Below the pieces are notes generated by a model. The model was not told where the DNA came from, ran no database searches, and saw only the letters and a list, made by a program, of their open reading frames with translations. A DNA stretch of 64,000 nucleotides, taken from the NCBI RefSeq assembly GCF_900240975.1, contig NZ_LT968776.1, positions 2,601,092-2,665,091 on the forward strand, given 5' to 3'. Source of the DNA: Mycobacterium sp. 4858 (lineage in GTDB: Bacteria > Actinomycetota > Actinomycetes > Mycobacteriales > Mycobacteriaceae). A program made the position numbers and the translations under genes. Shown one piece after another: positions 1-7,683 of this stretch (position 1 is its first letter; each line of letters starts with the position of its first letter).

Positions 1-520
1 GCTCACGCAGGTGCCCGTCGCTCAGGATGTACGGAAGCCGGGCCAGGCTGCCGACGTCGGCGACGATCGCCAGTTTGACCTCGCGCACCGAGAATTTGGC
101 GTCGGCGCTGGCGTAGCGGATGTCGACCGCGGAGATCAGGTCGACGCCGCCGCCGATGCACCAGCCGTGTACCGACGCGATCGTCGGGGTGCGGCAGTCC
201 GCGACGGCGGTGATCGCGCCCTGCATGCGCTTGACCTCGCGGTGGAAGACCGCGCGCGGGCCGGCCAGCGCGTCGCCGGACAGCAGCGGGGTGAACGAGC
301 CGCCCATCGCGGGCACGTCCAGGCCGTAGCTGAAGTTCTTGCCCGAACCGGTCAGCACGATGGCCCGCACCTCGGGGTCGGCGTCCAGGGCCGCGAACAG
401 CTCCGGCATCTCCGACCAGAACGCCGGGCCCATCGCGTTGCCCTTGCCCGGCCCGATCAGCGTCACCTGCGCGACATGATCTTTGGTTTCCACCGTGACG
501 GATTCGTATGCTTGCGCCAT
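1..520 (-). CDS. echA21: Enoyl-CoA hydratase/isomerase (crotonase family), 3' part missing
   Basis: Crotonase-fold acyl-CoA enzyme of fatty-acid breakdown; about 173 N-terminal residues are present and the gene runs off the window edge. The start MAQAYESVTVETKDH is followed by the oxyanion-hole stretch LTGSGKNFSYGLDVPAMGG (about residues 55-75) and the second conserved block SVHGWCIGGGVDLISAVDIRYAS, where the family's acidic residues lie. It is divergent from the gene at 544 with only 23 bp between the start codons, so their promoters must overlap. In M. tuberculosis (from memory) echA21 is next to the same TIGR03086-type neighbour, which supports the name. The family call is firm; the symbol rests on synteny. 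Confidence 0.85.
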   Translation of the reverse strand, partial: MAQAYESVTVETKDHVAQVTLIGPGKGNAMGPAFWSEMPELFAALDADPEVRAIVLTGSGKNFSYGLDVPAMGGSFTPLLSGDALAGPRAVFHREVKRMQGAITAVADCRTPTIASVHGWCIGGGVDLISAVDIRYASADAKFSVREVKLAIVADVGSLARLPYILSDGHLRE

Positions 521-543
521 ATCGAGACCGTAGCGTGGCAAAC

Positions 544-1128
544 ATGGCTCCTGATTTGCGGCCCGGCCCACATTCCCCGCCCACCGACGAACTGCACAGC
601 GCCGAGGACACGCTCGGGGTGCTGCAGCGCGTGCTGCACACGATTCCGGCCGACGATCTGTCCCGGCGGACGCCGTGCAGCGAGTTCGACGTGGCGCAGC
701 TGACCGAGCATCTGCTGAAGTCGATCGCCGGGCTCGGGGGCATGGTGGGCGCCGCTATGCCGGAGCGCGAGCAAGGCGATTCGGTGGAACGGCAGGTGGT
801 CGCCGCGGCCCGGCCGGCGCTGGATGCCTGGCATCGCCGCGGCCTGGACGGCACGGTGCCGTTCGGCAAGAGCGAGATGCCCGCCAAGACGGCGTGCGGC
901 ATCTTCTCGGTCGAATTCCTGGTGCACGCCTGGGATTACGCCGCGGCGGTGGGCCACGAACTCAACGCCCCGGAACCACTGTCCGAATACGTGCTGGGGT
1001 TGGCGCGCACCATCATCCGGCCGGAGATTCGTGCCGGTGCCGGGTTCGACGACCCGATCGACGTCCCGGCCGACGCCGGCGCGCTCGAGCAATTGGTCGC
1101 CTTCACCGGGCGCAACCCGGCCGGCTAA
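544..1128 (+). CDS. TIGR03086-type (mycothiol-dependent isomerase-like fold) metal-binding protein
   Basis: A protein of 194 residues resembling Rv3773c and the DinB/MDMPI-like TIGR03086 group, whose members often bind a divalent metal through histidines; the substrate is unknown. The N-terminal helical bundle contains LTEHLLKSI and the distal FLVHAWDYA motif, which supply the likely metal-ligand histidines. The ATG at 544 gives a start MAPDLRPGPHS; a GTG at 535 is also possible, but a start further upstream would run into the divergent crotonase start. The last bases overlap the convergent LysR gene by 4 bp. A 57-bp copy of this gene's 3' end occurs at 3893-3949, see findings. Confidence 0.75.
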   Translation: MAPDLRPGPHSPPTDELHSAEDTLGVLQRVLHTIPADDLSRRTPCSEFDVAQLTEHLLKSIAGLGGMVGAAMPEREQGDSVERQVVAAARPALDAWHRRGLDGTVPFGKSEMPAKTACGIFSVEFLVHAWDYAAAVGHELNAPEPLSEYVLGLARTIIRPEIRAGAGFDDPIDVPADAGALEQLVAFTGRNPAG

Positions 1129-2060
1129 CCGCCGGGACGCGACGCCGACGCCGTGGCGATGGCGCTGACAACCTGCCGCAGCCAGCGGTGGGACGGATCC
1201 TGGTCGAGGCGCGGGTGCCAGACGGCGGCGGACCGTAGCTCGCCCAGCTCCGGTGGGGCCGTGAGCACGCGGGTCTGGGCCGGGTCGGCGATGGCGCGGG
1301 CCAGCTGCGCCGGAACCGTCAGGATCAGCTCGGTGCCGGGCAGCATGTTTGGCCCCGGAGCGAAGTAGGGCATCCGGACCGCTATCCGGCGCTTGGCGTC
1401 GTGCGCCTCGAGCGCCCGCTCGATCCACGGCTGGTCGAGCGCGATGTCCACATGCGGCCAGCGCAGATAGGCCGACAGCGAAACAGCCGTCTCCGCGGCG
1501 AGCGGGTGGTCGGCGGCCACCACGCAGACGAACTGATCGGTGAAAAACTGTGTGCTGCAGTACCGGTCGGGCACGGCGCGGCCGTAGATCACCAGGTCAA
1601 GCGTCCCAGCGTCCAGCTTGTCGAACGCGCGCGAGTCGAGGGCTTCGCAGTGCACCGTGGAGGCCGGTGACTGCGCCAGGATGGAGTGCACGACTGCGGG
1701 ACCGAACGCGGAGAGCGCGTAGTCGGTGATGGCCATGCGAAACGATTGGGCTGCGGTGGCCGGGTCGAAGGATTCGTTGGCAAACAGTTGCTCGAGCTGG
1801 GTGACGGTCGTCGCCAGCTGGTCGCGGATCCGCTCGGCTCGCGGGGTCAACGAGTAGCCGTCCGGGCCGCGCACCAGCAACTCGTCGCCGAAGTGTCGCC
1901 GCAACCGCTGCAACGCGCGGCTCATCGCCGGCTGGCTGAGCCGGGCTCGCTCCGCCGCGCGCGAGACGTGCCGCTCCTCGAGCAGGGCCATCAGGGGCGG
2001 AAGCAGATTCAGGTCCACCTTATCGATATGCGTCTCGCGCATGTGTCGCATGCTAACCAT
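1125..2060 (-). CDS. LysR-family transcriptional regulator
   Basis: DNA-binding regulator of about 311 residues. The N-terminal winged helix-turn-helix is clear: VDLNLLPPLMALLEERHVSRAAERA then LSQPAMSRALQRLRRHFGDELLVR (about residues 15-65), of the NodD-like subset in wording. The rest is the usual periplasmic-binding-like effector domain. Starts at 2060, 2051 or 2042 are all in frame and none has a strong ribosome binding site; the shortest (MRETHIDKVDLN) fits family length best. It is divergently placed from the EspB-like gene (82 bp between), the usual LysR arrangement with a target gene, so it may control that gene. The effector cannot be predicted. Confidence 0.85.
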   Translation of the reverse strand: MVSMRHMRETHIDKVDLNLLPPLMALLEERHVSRAAERARLSQPAMSRALQRLRRHFGDELLVRGPDGYSLTPRAERIRDQLATTVTQLEQLFANESFDPATAAQSFRMAITDYALSAFGPAVVHSILAQSPASTVHCEALDSRAFDKLDAGTLDLVIYGRAVPDRYCSTQFFTDQFVCVVAADHPLAAETAVSLSAYLRWPHVDIALDQPWIERALEAHDAKRRIAVRMPYFAPGPNMLPGTELILTVPAQLARAIADPAQTRVLTAPPELGELRSAAVWHPRLDQDPSHRWLRQVVSAIATASASRPGG

Positions 2061-2141
2061 TCATTTCACAAATGTCAGCAGGTGCAAGAGGCTTTAGGTG
2101 TAAGAACTTTATCCCCCTCGAGCCCGAAGGAGAGACCCGAC

Positions 2142-3812
2142 ATGACACAAATGCTGACCCTCACGGTCGACCACGAAGAGCTGATCGCCCGGGCCGCCGA
2201 GCTGGAGGCCCCGATCCCGGCACCGCCGAGCGACAACCCCCAAGCACCCTGTGCGTTGGACATGGTCACCGCGGCCGCCGCCCAACTCGCGCTGTCCGCC
2301 GACAACATGCGGCTGTACTTGGGCGTGGGCGACCGGGTGCGGCAGCGGCTGGCAGAGGCGCTGCGAAATGTCGCCAAAGCATATGAGGACGTCGACGAGA
2401 GTGCTGGGCAGTCCATCCTGACCGGCCGTTCCCTGTCGGCGGTCACCGGGTTCGCGGTCGAGCCGGTTGAGGCACCGCCGGTCGCCGAGGAGCTGATGTC
2501 GGCGAATTTCTTCACCCCCTACTACCCGGTCAAAGAGGCGGCGCAGAAGATCGCGGCAACCGACCGGGGCGCATCATTCGACCGATTCGCCGACGCGTGG
2601 ACCGCATATCAGCGGACCTTGCTCGAGGCCGCCCGCCGCTTCCGGCCGTTCGACCACTGGGCGGGCGACGCGAGTCAGGCGGTCGAGGCCAACTTCGACC
2701 AGCAGCGGGCCTGGCTGTACGAAATGGCGGACGAGTGCGCCACGATGGCGGCTCAGGCGCGCAACGTCGCCTCGACACAGCGCTGGGCACTTGCCGAACA
2801 CCCCACGGCGGAGGAGATCGCCCAGCTCGATGAAATCTGGTCGAAAGCGTCCGGCTCCGGCGTCGGGGCCACGATCATCCAACACCAAGTTCAGCAGGAG
2901 TACGCGAGGTTGCAGGAGAAGTCGGAGGAGGTGTTGCCCGAATACGAGAAGAAGGCGGCTCTGCCGCTGCCGCCGATCAAGCCGTCAAGCCCCCCGACCG
3001 CCTGGGCGCCGCCCGCGCCGCCGCCCGACCTCGGCGACCTGATTCCCGACCCCGGCAACGGTCTTCCCGACCCGGGCGACAGTCTTCCCGAGCCTGGCAA
3101 TGGTCTTCCGGACCCTGGCGACGGTTTCCCCGAGCCTGGCAATGGTCTTCCGGACTCTGGCGACGGTCTTCCCGACCCTGGCAATGGTCTTCCCGACCCT
3201 GGCAATGGTCTTCCGGACCCCGGCGACGGTTTCCCCGACCCGGGCAACAACCTTCCCGACCCCGGCACCCCGGACGGGAAGCCGCCCTCGGACGGGGATT
3301 GGGAAGACGGCTTGGGTGACCTCCCGACAGACTCGCCCAATGACCGCTACCCCGGCTTTTCGCCGATGCCTGCCATGCCGAACTGGTCGAGAAATGCCAC
3401 CACAGGCGTTCCGGCCGGCGCCAAGGGATATCCGCACGCCTGGACCGGCGCGCCGGCAGCCTCGAACGGCCAAAAACCGAAGTTGTCCGGCGGCGGCATC
3501 GGCCGTGGCGGTGCGGTGATCACGGCGGGGCCGCTGCAGCCGGCCGTGGAGGCCGAAGCGGCGCCGGGACGACCCGGCGCGACCGGGCCCGCGGCGGCAA
3601 CCGCGGGGGCCGGCCGCGGCGTTCCGGGCCTCGGCGCCGCGACGGGCGGTGCCGGCATGGGCGTCCCCCCGGTGGGGTCGCCCGGTGTGCAGGGGAACAA
3701 CGCCGGAAGGGGCAGGCACGCCAAGCCGGACGAGGAGGCGCTCTACACCGAGGAGCGGCCCTGGACCGAGGGCGTCATCGGACGGCGCCGGCAGAAAGGC
3801 GCTGAGAACTGA
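2142..3812 (+). CDS. EspB-like ESX secretion substrate (orphan), with proline/glycine heptad repeats
   Basis: A 556-residue relative of EspB, the ESX-1 secreted PE/PPE-fold protein. It shares the N-terminal pattern (MTQ..TVDHEELIARAAELEAP, LSADNMRLYL), the YxxxD secretion signal YEDVD at residues 81-85, the WxG motif WAG at 173-175 (RFRPFDHWAGDAS), and the EspB-like C-terminus DEEALYTEERPWTEGVIG. Residues 299-375 are an imperfect heptad array ([DN]G[LF]P[DE]PG) not found in EspB as I know it. The ATG at 2142 follows GAAGGAG with good spacing. No esx, ecc or mycP gene is nearby, so it is an orphan substrate. Its only neighbour of interest is the divergent LysR. The family call is strong; the secretion route is inferred. 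Confidence 0.85.
   Translation: MTQMLTLTVDHEELIARAAELEAPIPAPPSDNPQAPCALDMVTAAAAQLALSADNMRLYLGVGDRVRQRLAEALRNVAKAYEDVDESAGQSILTGRSLSAVTGFAVEPVEAPPVAEELMSANFFTPYYPVKEAAQKIAATDRGASFDRFADAWTAYQRTLLEAARRFRPFDHWAGDASQAVEANFDQQRAWLYEMADECATMAAQARNVASTQRWALAEHPTAEEIAQLDEIWSKASGSGVGATIIQHQVQQEYARLQEKSEEVLPEYEKKAALPLPPIKPSSPPTAWAPPAPPPDLGDLIPDPGNGLPDPGDSLPEPGNGLPDPGDGFPEPGNGLPDSGDGLPDPGNGLPDPGNGLPDPGDGFPDPGNNLPDPGTPDGKPPSDGDWEDGLGDLPTDSPNDRYPGFSPMPAMPNWSRNATTGVPAGAKGYPHAWTGAPAASNGQKPKLSGGGIGRGGAVITAGPLQPAVEAEAAPGRPGATGPAAATAGAGRGVPGLGAATGGAGMGVPPVGSPGVQGNNAGRGRHAKPDEEALYTEERPWTEGVIGRRRQKGAEN
3036..3266 (+). repeat. Eleven-unit 21-bp tandem repeat encoding a P/G heptad
   Basis: Eleven consecutive 21-bp units inside the EspB-like gene encode variants of N/D-G-L/F-P-D/E-P-G. 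Units differ mostly at the first two and fifth residues; the most conserved are NGLPDPG and DGFPDPG. The count of units is likely to vary between strains, as is usual for such coding arrays. Confidence 0.9.
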
Positions 3813-3823
3813 CCAAACTGACG

Positions 3824-3858
3824 GGCGGGCCTCCCTCAACCCACGAAGGAGGCCCGCC
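3824..3858 (+). terminator. Strong hairpin terminator after the EspB-like gene
   Basis: Perfect 11-bp stem GGCGGGCCTCC / GGAGGCCCGCC with a 13-nt loop, beginning 11 nt after the stop codon. There is no U tract, which is common for mycobacterial intrinsic-type terminators. Confidence 0.75.
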
Positions 3859-3892
3859 TGCTCGTCGGGCGAGGCGCGCGCAAGCACCCGGA

Positions 3893-3949
3893 GACGCCGG
3901 CCCGCTCGAGCGGTTGGTCGCCTTCACCGCCCGCAAACCGGCCAGTTAG
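3893..3949 (+). pseudogene. Remnant of a TIGR03086-type gene 3' end
   Basis: Read in frame this stretch gives DAGPLERLVAFTARKPAS followed by TAG, which mirrors the last 18 residues and stop of the gene at 544-1128 (DAGALEQLVAFTGRNPAG). At the DNA level I count 48 of 57 bases identical to positions 1072-1128. Nothing of the rest of the gene is visible upstream, where the terminator hairpin lies. It therefore looks like a fragment left by duplication or insertion. It has no start and is surely not expressed as a protein. Confidence 0.7.
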
Positions 3950-4026
3950 CGTCGGCCTCCGCCGAACGTGCAGACAACGCGAAATCCGGGCAGCGTTTTC
4001 GCAGTCAGTCCACGCTCGGCGAGGCG

Positions 4027-4488
4027 CTACACCCGCTCGAGGTAGAAGTAGTAGTACCGGCCGTTATCCCGGACGCCCTTGCCGTTCATGATGCCCATGA
4101 CGGCGTTGTCGTCGATCTTCTTGAAGTGGTCGTGCACGGGCTGGCCGTCGTAGACCATCGTCGCGGTGACCTCGCCGCGGAACTCTTCGAGCCACAGGCT
4201 GGCCTCGCCCTTGCCCATCTCGACGTTCGAGAACTTGTTGCCGTCGGCGTCCAGGCAGACCAGCGGCTGCACGTCCCGAGCCGACTTGAAGGTCTTGCCG
4301 AACCAGCCGGCCTTCTCCAGCTGGCCGTTCATCCGGTGGCCGGTGCGGAATTCGCCGCCCTGCCATTCGCCCAGCATGCCCTCGATCGTCGCGGGCTCCA
4401 GGCCGGCCCAGAAGTCGTCGAGCTCGGCATCGGGGATGTCACCGTCGCGCTCCTTGAACTCGGTGAACTGTTTGCGCGCCAAGTCCAA
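4027..4488 (-). CDS. GXWXG/DUF4334-type protein
   Basis: A 153-residue protein matching the two-part GXWXG plus DUF4334 architecture: an N-terminal segment with WAGLEPATIEGMLGEWQGGEF (the GxWxG motif is GEWQG) and a C-terminal beta-rich part with VYDGQPVHDHFKKIDDNAVMG. The function is unknown. I chose a TTG start at 4488. TAAGGAG, which includes the hisC2 stop codon, lies 7 nt upstream, while the in-frame ATG at 4524 would sit inside hisC2. The spacing implies translational coupling with hisC2. Family identity is likely; the biochemical role cannot be given. Confidence 0.75.
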   Translation of the reverse strand: MDLARKQFTEFKERDGDIPDAELDDFWAGLEPATIEGMLGEWQGGEFRTGHRMNGQLEKAGWFGKTFKSARDVQPLVCLDADGNKFSNVEMGKGEASLWLEEFRGEVTATMVYDGQPVHDHFKKIDDNAVMGIMNGKGVRDNGRYYYFYLERV

Positions 4489-4499
4489 TGGAGTGCTCC

Positions 4500-5567
4500 T
4501 TACGGTTCGGTGCGGGAAATCCAATCCCGGGCGAAGTGCAACAGGGCGTCATTCTCCTCCACCGCACCGATGGTGATGCGCACCCCCTCGCCGGCGAACG
4601 GGCGCACCACCAGCCGCGCGTCGGCGGCCTGCTCCGTGAAGTCCGTGGTACGAGAACCCAGCGGCAGCCAGATGAAGTTGGCCTGCGACGGCGGCAGGGT
4701 GAACCCGGCGTCGCGCAACCCCGCGCTGACGCGGGTGCGCTCGGCGACCAGCGCGTCGGTCCGCGCCATCAGCTCGTCGGACGCCTCCAGCGACGCGATG
4801 GCGGCCGCCTGGGCGACGTTGGTCACGGCGAACGGCATGACGACCTTGTCCAGCGCGGTGATCAGGTCCGGGTGACCGATTGCATAACCGACGCGCAGAC
4901 CCGCGAGCCCGTAGGCCTTCGAAAACGTCCGCAGCACAACGACGTTGCTGCGCGATAGGGCCAGCTCCAGGCTGCTGGGCAGCATTCCGTCGCGGATGTA
5001 TTCGACATAGGCCTCGTCGATGGCGATCAGGATGTGCGGCGGCACGGCTTCGACGAAACGAACGAGGGCGTCCGGATCGACCACCGTCGACGTCGGATTG
5101 TTCGGGTTGCAGACGAAGATCAGCCGGGTGCGATCGGTGACCGCGGCGAGCATGGCGTCGAGGTCGTGGGTGTGGTCGCTCAGCGGCACTTTCACCGCGG
5201 TCGCGCCCGACACCTGGACGATCGGCAGGTAACACTCGAAGCTGCGCCAGCCCATCATGACTTCGTCGCCGGCCGCGGAGGTGATCTGCACCAGCTGCTG
5301 GCACAGGCTGACCGAGCCGCTACCGACCGCGATGTGCTCCGTTGCGACGGAGGAGCCCAGGTGCATGGCCAGGGCCGCCTTGAGGTCGACGCTGGCGTTG
5401 TCCGGGTAGCGGTTGACGACGGCGACGGCCCGCTCGATCGCCGCGTGCACGCTGGGCAGCGGACCGTGGACGGTCTCGTTGCTGGCCAGCTTGATGGAGC
5501 CCGGCACGTTCTTGCCGGGGACATAGACTGGCAGTCCGACCAGTTCGGGACGCAGGCGGGCGGTCAC
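4500..5567 (-). CDS. hisC2: Histidinol-phosphate/aromatic aminotransferase HisC2
   Basis: Class I/II PLP aminotransferase of 355 residues. Visible features are the substrate-arm region LASNETVHGPLPSV, the PNNPT motif (VCNPNNPTSTVV), the IDEAYVEY aspartate/tyrosine block, and the Schiff-base lysine in RTFSKAYGLAGLRVGY. The mycobacterial HisC2 is reported to act as a phenylalanine aminotransferase, and the size and position (next to the TIGR03086 and crotonase genes in M. tuberculosis, Rv3772) agree. The start is GTG (GTGACCGCCCGC). The DUF4334-type gene follows 11 bp downstream, with its ribosome binding site on this stop codon. Confidence 0.88.
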   Translation of the reverse strand: MTARLRPELVGLPVYVPGKNVPGSIKLASNETVHGPLPSVHAAIERAVAVVNRYPDNASVDLKAALAMHLGSSVATEHIAVGSGSVSLCQQLVQITSAAGDEVMMGWRSFECYLPIVQVSGATAVKVPLSDHTHDLDAMLAAVTDRTRLIFVCNPNNPTSTVVDPDALVRFVEAVPPHILIAIDEAYVEYIRDGMLPSSLELALSRSNVVVLRTFSKAYGLAGLRVGYAIGHPDLITALDKVVMPFAVTNVAQAAAIASLEASDELMARTDALVAERTRVSAGLRDAGFTLPPSQANFIWLPLGSRTTDFTEQAADARLVVRPFAGEGVRITIGAVEENDALLHFARDWISRTEP

Positions 5568-5568
5568 T

Positions 5569-5598
5569 TCGACAGTTTATGTCGCGGATGTGTACGCT
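5569..5598 (+). promoter_or_regulatory. Possible SigA-type promoter for the tRNA pair
   Basis: TCGACA (5569-5574) and TACGCT (5593-5598) are separated by 18 bp, about 50 bp before the tRNA-Ser gene. The match is reasonable for a mycobacterial housekeeping promoter, but it was found by eye only. The -35 lies just upstream of the hisC2 start on the other strand. Confidence 0.4.
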
Positions 5599-5651
5599 AT
5601 GGCCGGTTCGGCGAGACCGGAAAGGGGTCGGGTACCCTCGAACAGTCCAAG

Positions 5652-5740
5652 GGAGGCGTGCCAGAGCGGCCGAATGGGGCTCACTGCTAATGAGTTGTCC
5701 CCCTCAAAGGGGACCGGAGGTTCAAATCCTCTCGCCTCCG
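5652..5740 (+). tRNA. tRNA-Ser (GCT anticodon)
   Basis: Acceptor arms GGAGGCG and CGCCTCC pair perfectly with discriminator G, and CCA is encoded at 5741-5743. The anticodon arm shows CTGCTAA with anticodon GCT. The long variable arm (TTGTCCCCTCAAAGGGGA) is typical of serine tRNAs, and the T loop is GGTTCAAATCC. Confidence 0.95.
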
Positions 5741-5775
5741 CCAAGGAACACCACGCAAGACAACTGAACACACGG

Positions 5776-5848
5776 GCGCCCGTAGCTCAACGGATAGAGC
5801 ATCTGACTACGGATCAGAAGGTTAGGGGTTCGAATCCCTTCGGGCGCG
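5776..5848 (+). tRNA. tRNA-Arg (ACG anticodon)
   Basis: A 73-nt cloverleaf with acceptor GCGCCCG / CGGGCGC, D loop AGCTCAACGGATAGAGC, anticodon loop CTACGGA (ACG) within TCTGA / TCAGA, and T arm GGGGTTCGAATCCC. No CCA is encoded. It follows tRNA-Ser by 35 bp and is probably co-transcribed. Confidence 0.95.
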
Positions 5849-5993
5849 CTCATCACCGGTATGACGTTCGTTGACGCTCGACATTTCATCTTCGCCTGGT
5901 CCTTGAGACCGGAGTTCCCGAGCGCCGAAGCGGTCTAGTGAGACGAAAATCTGTGCGGCTCCGGAGCCTGCGCGGCATCGCCCGCCAGGCCTG

Positions 5994-6206
5994 CTAAGCG
6001 AACTGGCGCGTGGGGGAGCTCTTGAGGTATCGGCTTTGTAGCCGGTTGATGTGCGCCCGCGCTTCGGCGATGTCCCGGTGCAGGGCGGTCGCTTCGGCCC
6101 CGGCGCCGCGGGCTTCCAGCCAGGTCAGTTGGCGGGTCATTTTGTCCAGCACCTCGCACAGAGCCCGGATCAGCTCGACGGCTTGGGCGGCATCGCTTTC
6201 ACCCAT
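5994..6206 (-). CDS. Small predicted coiled-coil protein
   Basis: A 70-residue reading frame starting MGESDAAQAVELIRAL, predicted to be almost wholly helical with heptad-spaced hydrophobics through ALCEVLDKMTRQLTWLEARGAG and DIAEARAHINRLQSRYL. I do not recognise a family. It sits alone between the tRNA pair and a tRNA-like remnant, where integrated elements are often found, so it could be an element relic. The ribosome binding site is weak. Composition looks coding, but the call is tentative. Confidence 0.5.
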   Translation of the reverse strand: MGESDAAQAVELIRALCEVLDKMTRQLTWLEARGAGAEATALHRDIAEARAHINRLQSRYLKSSPTRQFA

Positions 6207-6485
6207 CAGAAGATGGTTGCACCAATGGCCTGTTGTTGACAGGGCAATGGCCGATTTGGAACGCGGTATTTAACGGAACGTAAAGCGTGCGGTAGCCGAT
6301 GCGTCGCAACGGATAACGCTCGAGCCGTTGACGGCAGACGGCTGCGAACGCACCAGCCCTTATGGATGAGTAGGTTCGGGGGTTCAAATCCGCTCGGGAG
6401 GAGGCCGAGGATCTAGTGGCCCCGAACGGACCCCGAACGGGCCGCGTCGTCGGGGTAGGGCGGCGCGAAGGGAGACGCTAGTGGA
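6207..6485. other. Intergenic stretch with a tRNA-like T-arm remnant at 6373-6398
   Basis: There is no convincing gene. At 6373-6398 the sequence GGTTCGGGGGTTCAAATCC followed by GCTCGGG resembles the 3' half (variable region, T arm, start of acceptor) of the upstream tRNA-Arg/tRNA-Ser genes. No 5' half or anticodon arm can be found. It may be an attachment-site scar. Confidence 0.45.
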
Positions 6486-7520
6486 TCAGGGCACGCTCTC
6501 GATCAGGCCCAACGCGCGCTCGAAGAGGTGAACAGTGGCCGCGTGCAATTGATCGCCGACCTCTTTCTCGGCCTTGCCTGCACAGGCCCGGGCGAGCGTG
6601 CCTTCGATGACGATGCCCAGCTTGAAGCACGCCAGCACCGTGTACCAGGTGATGTGCGAGAGGTCGCGGGTGGTGTTGGCCGCGTAGCGCTGGAAAAGCT
6701 CGTCGGTGCTGGCCAGCCCGTCCTGCCCGCCCAGGGCGTGGCTGAACACGCTGGACCCGTCGGGCTGGCGCCAGGTCGCCAGCAGCCAGCCCAGATCCAG
6801 CAGCGGGTCCCCGATCGTGCACATCTCCCAGTCGACGATCGCGACCACATCCGGGCCGGTGTTGGAGAACATCACGTTGGCGGCGTGGTAGTCGCCGTGC
6901 ATGATCCCGGGTGTCCACGTTGCCGGTCGGTGGCGTTCCAGCCAGGCCGACACTTCCCCGATTCCCGGGATCTGCGGCCCGGGGTAGCCCTCGTACTCGC
7001 TGTAGGAGTCCAGTTCGGACAGCCAGCGCGGGACCTGGCGTTCTAGGAAGCCCTCCGGCTTGCCGAAATCGCCCAGACCGACGGCGACATGGTCAACGGC
7101 GCCCAGCTTTGCCAGCGCGTCGGCCATCGAAAGGCCCATGCCGTGCCGCACGCTGGGATCACCCGTATGCAACGGCGGCAGTCCCTCCCCGGCGTTGAAT
7201 CCCTCGACCGGGTCCATCAGGTAGAAGACCGCGTCGCCCAGCACGCCGGGGTCCTCGCAAGCGGCGATCAGGTGGGGGTGCGGCACGTCGGAACCGGCCA
7301 GGGCGGCAAGGACTTTCGTTTCCCGCAGGATGACGCTGTTGCTCCGGGGGCGCAGGTGCCGCGGTCCCCGGCGCAACACGTACGGCCGGCCGGCCCTGGT
7401 GAACCGGATCATGACGTTCTGGGTTCCGCCGGTGACGGCGGTGACGTCCTCCAGCGGCCCTTCGCCGAGTCCCCGCTCGGACATCCAGGCCGCGACGGCG
7501 TCCAGGTTCACGGCATCCAC
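6486..7520 (-). CDS. Phosphotransferase-fold (APH/ACAD10-like) protein
   Basis: A 344-residue aminoglycoside-phosphotransferase-fold kinase of the group related to the N-terminal part of ACAD10/11, in actinobacteria commonly found with acyl-CoA genes. N-lobe: TAVTGGTQNVMIRFTRAGRPYVLRR. Catalytic loop: GIMHGDYHAANVMF (HGDxxxxN). Metal-binding: VAIVDWEMCTIGDPLLDLGW. The GTG start at 7520 (VDAVNLDAVAAWM) is preferred because upstream codons (MPTLLFQAPPPG) look non-coding. The physiological substrate is unknown; hydroxyacyl-CoA phosphorylation is a family-based guess. It is divergent from the methyltransferase at 7684. Confidence 0.82.
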   Translation of the reverse strand: MDAVNLDAVAAWMSERGLGEGPLEDVTAVTGGTQNVMIRFTRAGRPYVLRRGPRHLRPRSNSVILRETKVLAALAGSDVPHPHLIAACEDPGVLGDAVFYLMDPVEGFNAGEGLPPLHTGDPSVRHGMGLSMADALAKLGAVDHVAVGLGDFGKPEGFLERQVPRWLSELDSYSEYEGYPGPQIPGIGEVSAWLERHRPATWTPGIMHGDYHAANVMFSNTGPDVVAIVDWEMCTIGDPLLDLGWLLATWRQPDGSSVFSHALGGQDGLASTDELFQRYAANTTRDLSHITWYTVLACFKLGIVIEGTLARACAGKAEKEVGDQLHAATVHLFERALGLIESVP

Positions 7521-7683
7521 GTTCAGCCGATACCGATCTCGTCCATGCCAGCTCCTTTGCTGCAACCCTGTGGGCCGTCTGGGAAAAAGCGTAAGCCACC
7601 GCCGCGAACGGGCTCCGGGCGGCGGAGCCTGGAACAATAGTGTGGGCAACTAACTGAATCTCGCGCCTGGAAGGGAACTGGCG

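Noticed and set aside
3036..3266. The 21-bp repeats as a CRISPR array or minisatellite outside genes
   Set aside because: Units are contiguous without spacers and keep one reading frame inside the EspB-like gene.
5590..5874. Open frames overlapping the tRNA-Ser/tRNA-Arg genes
   Set aside because: They translate structural RNA; no RBS and no similarity.
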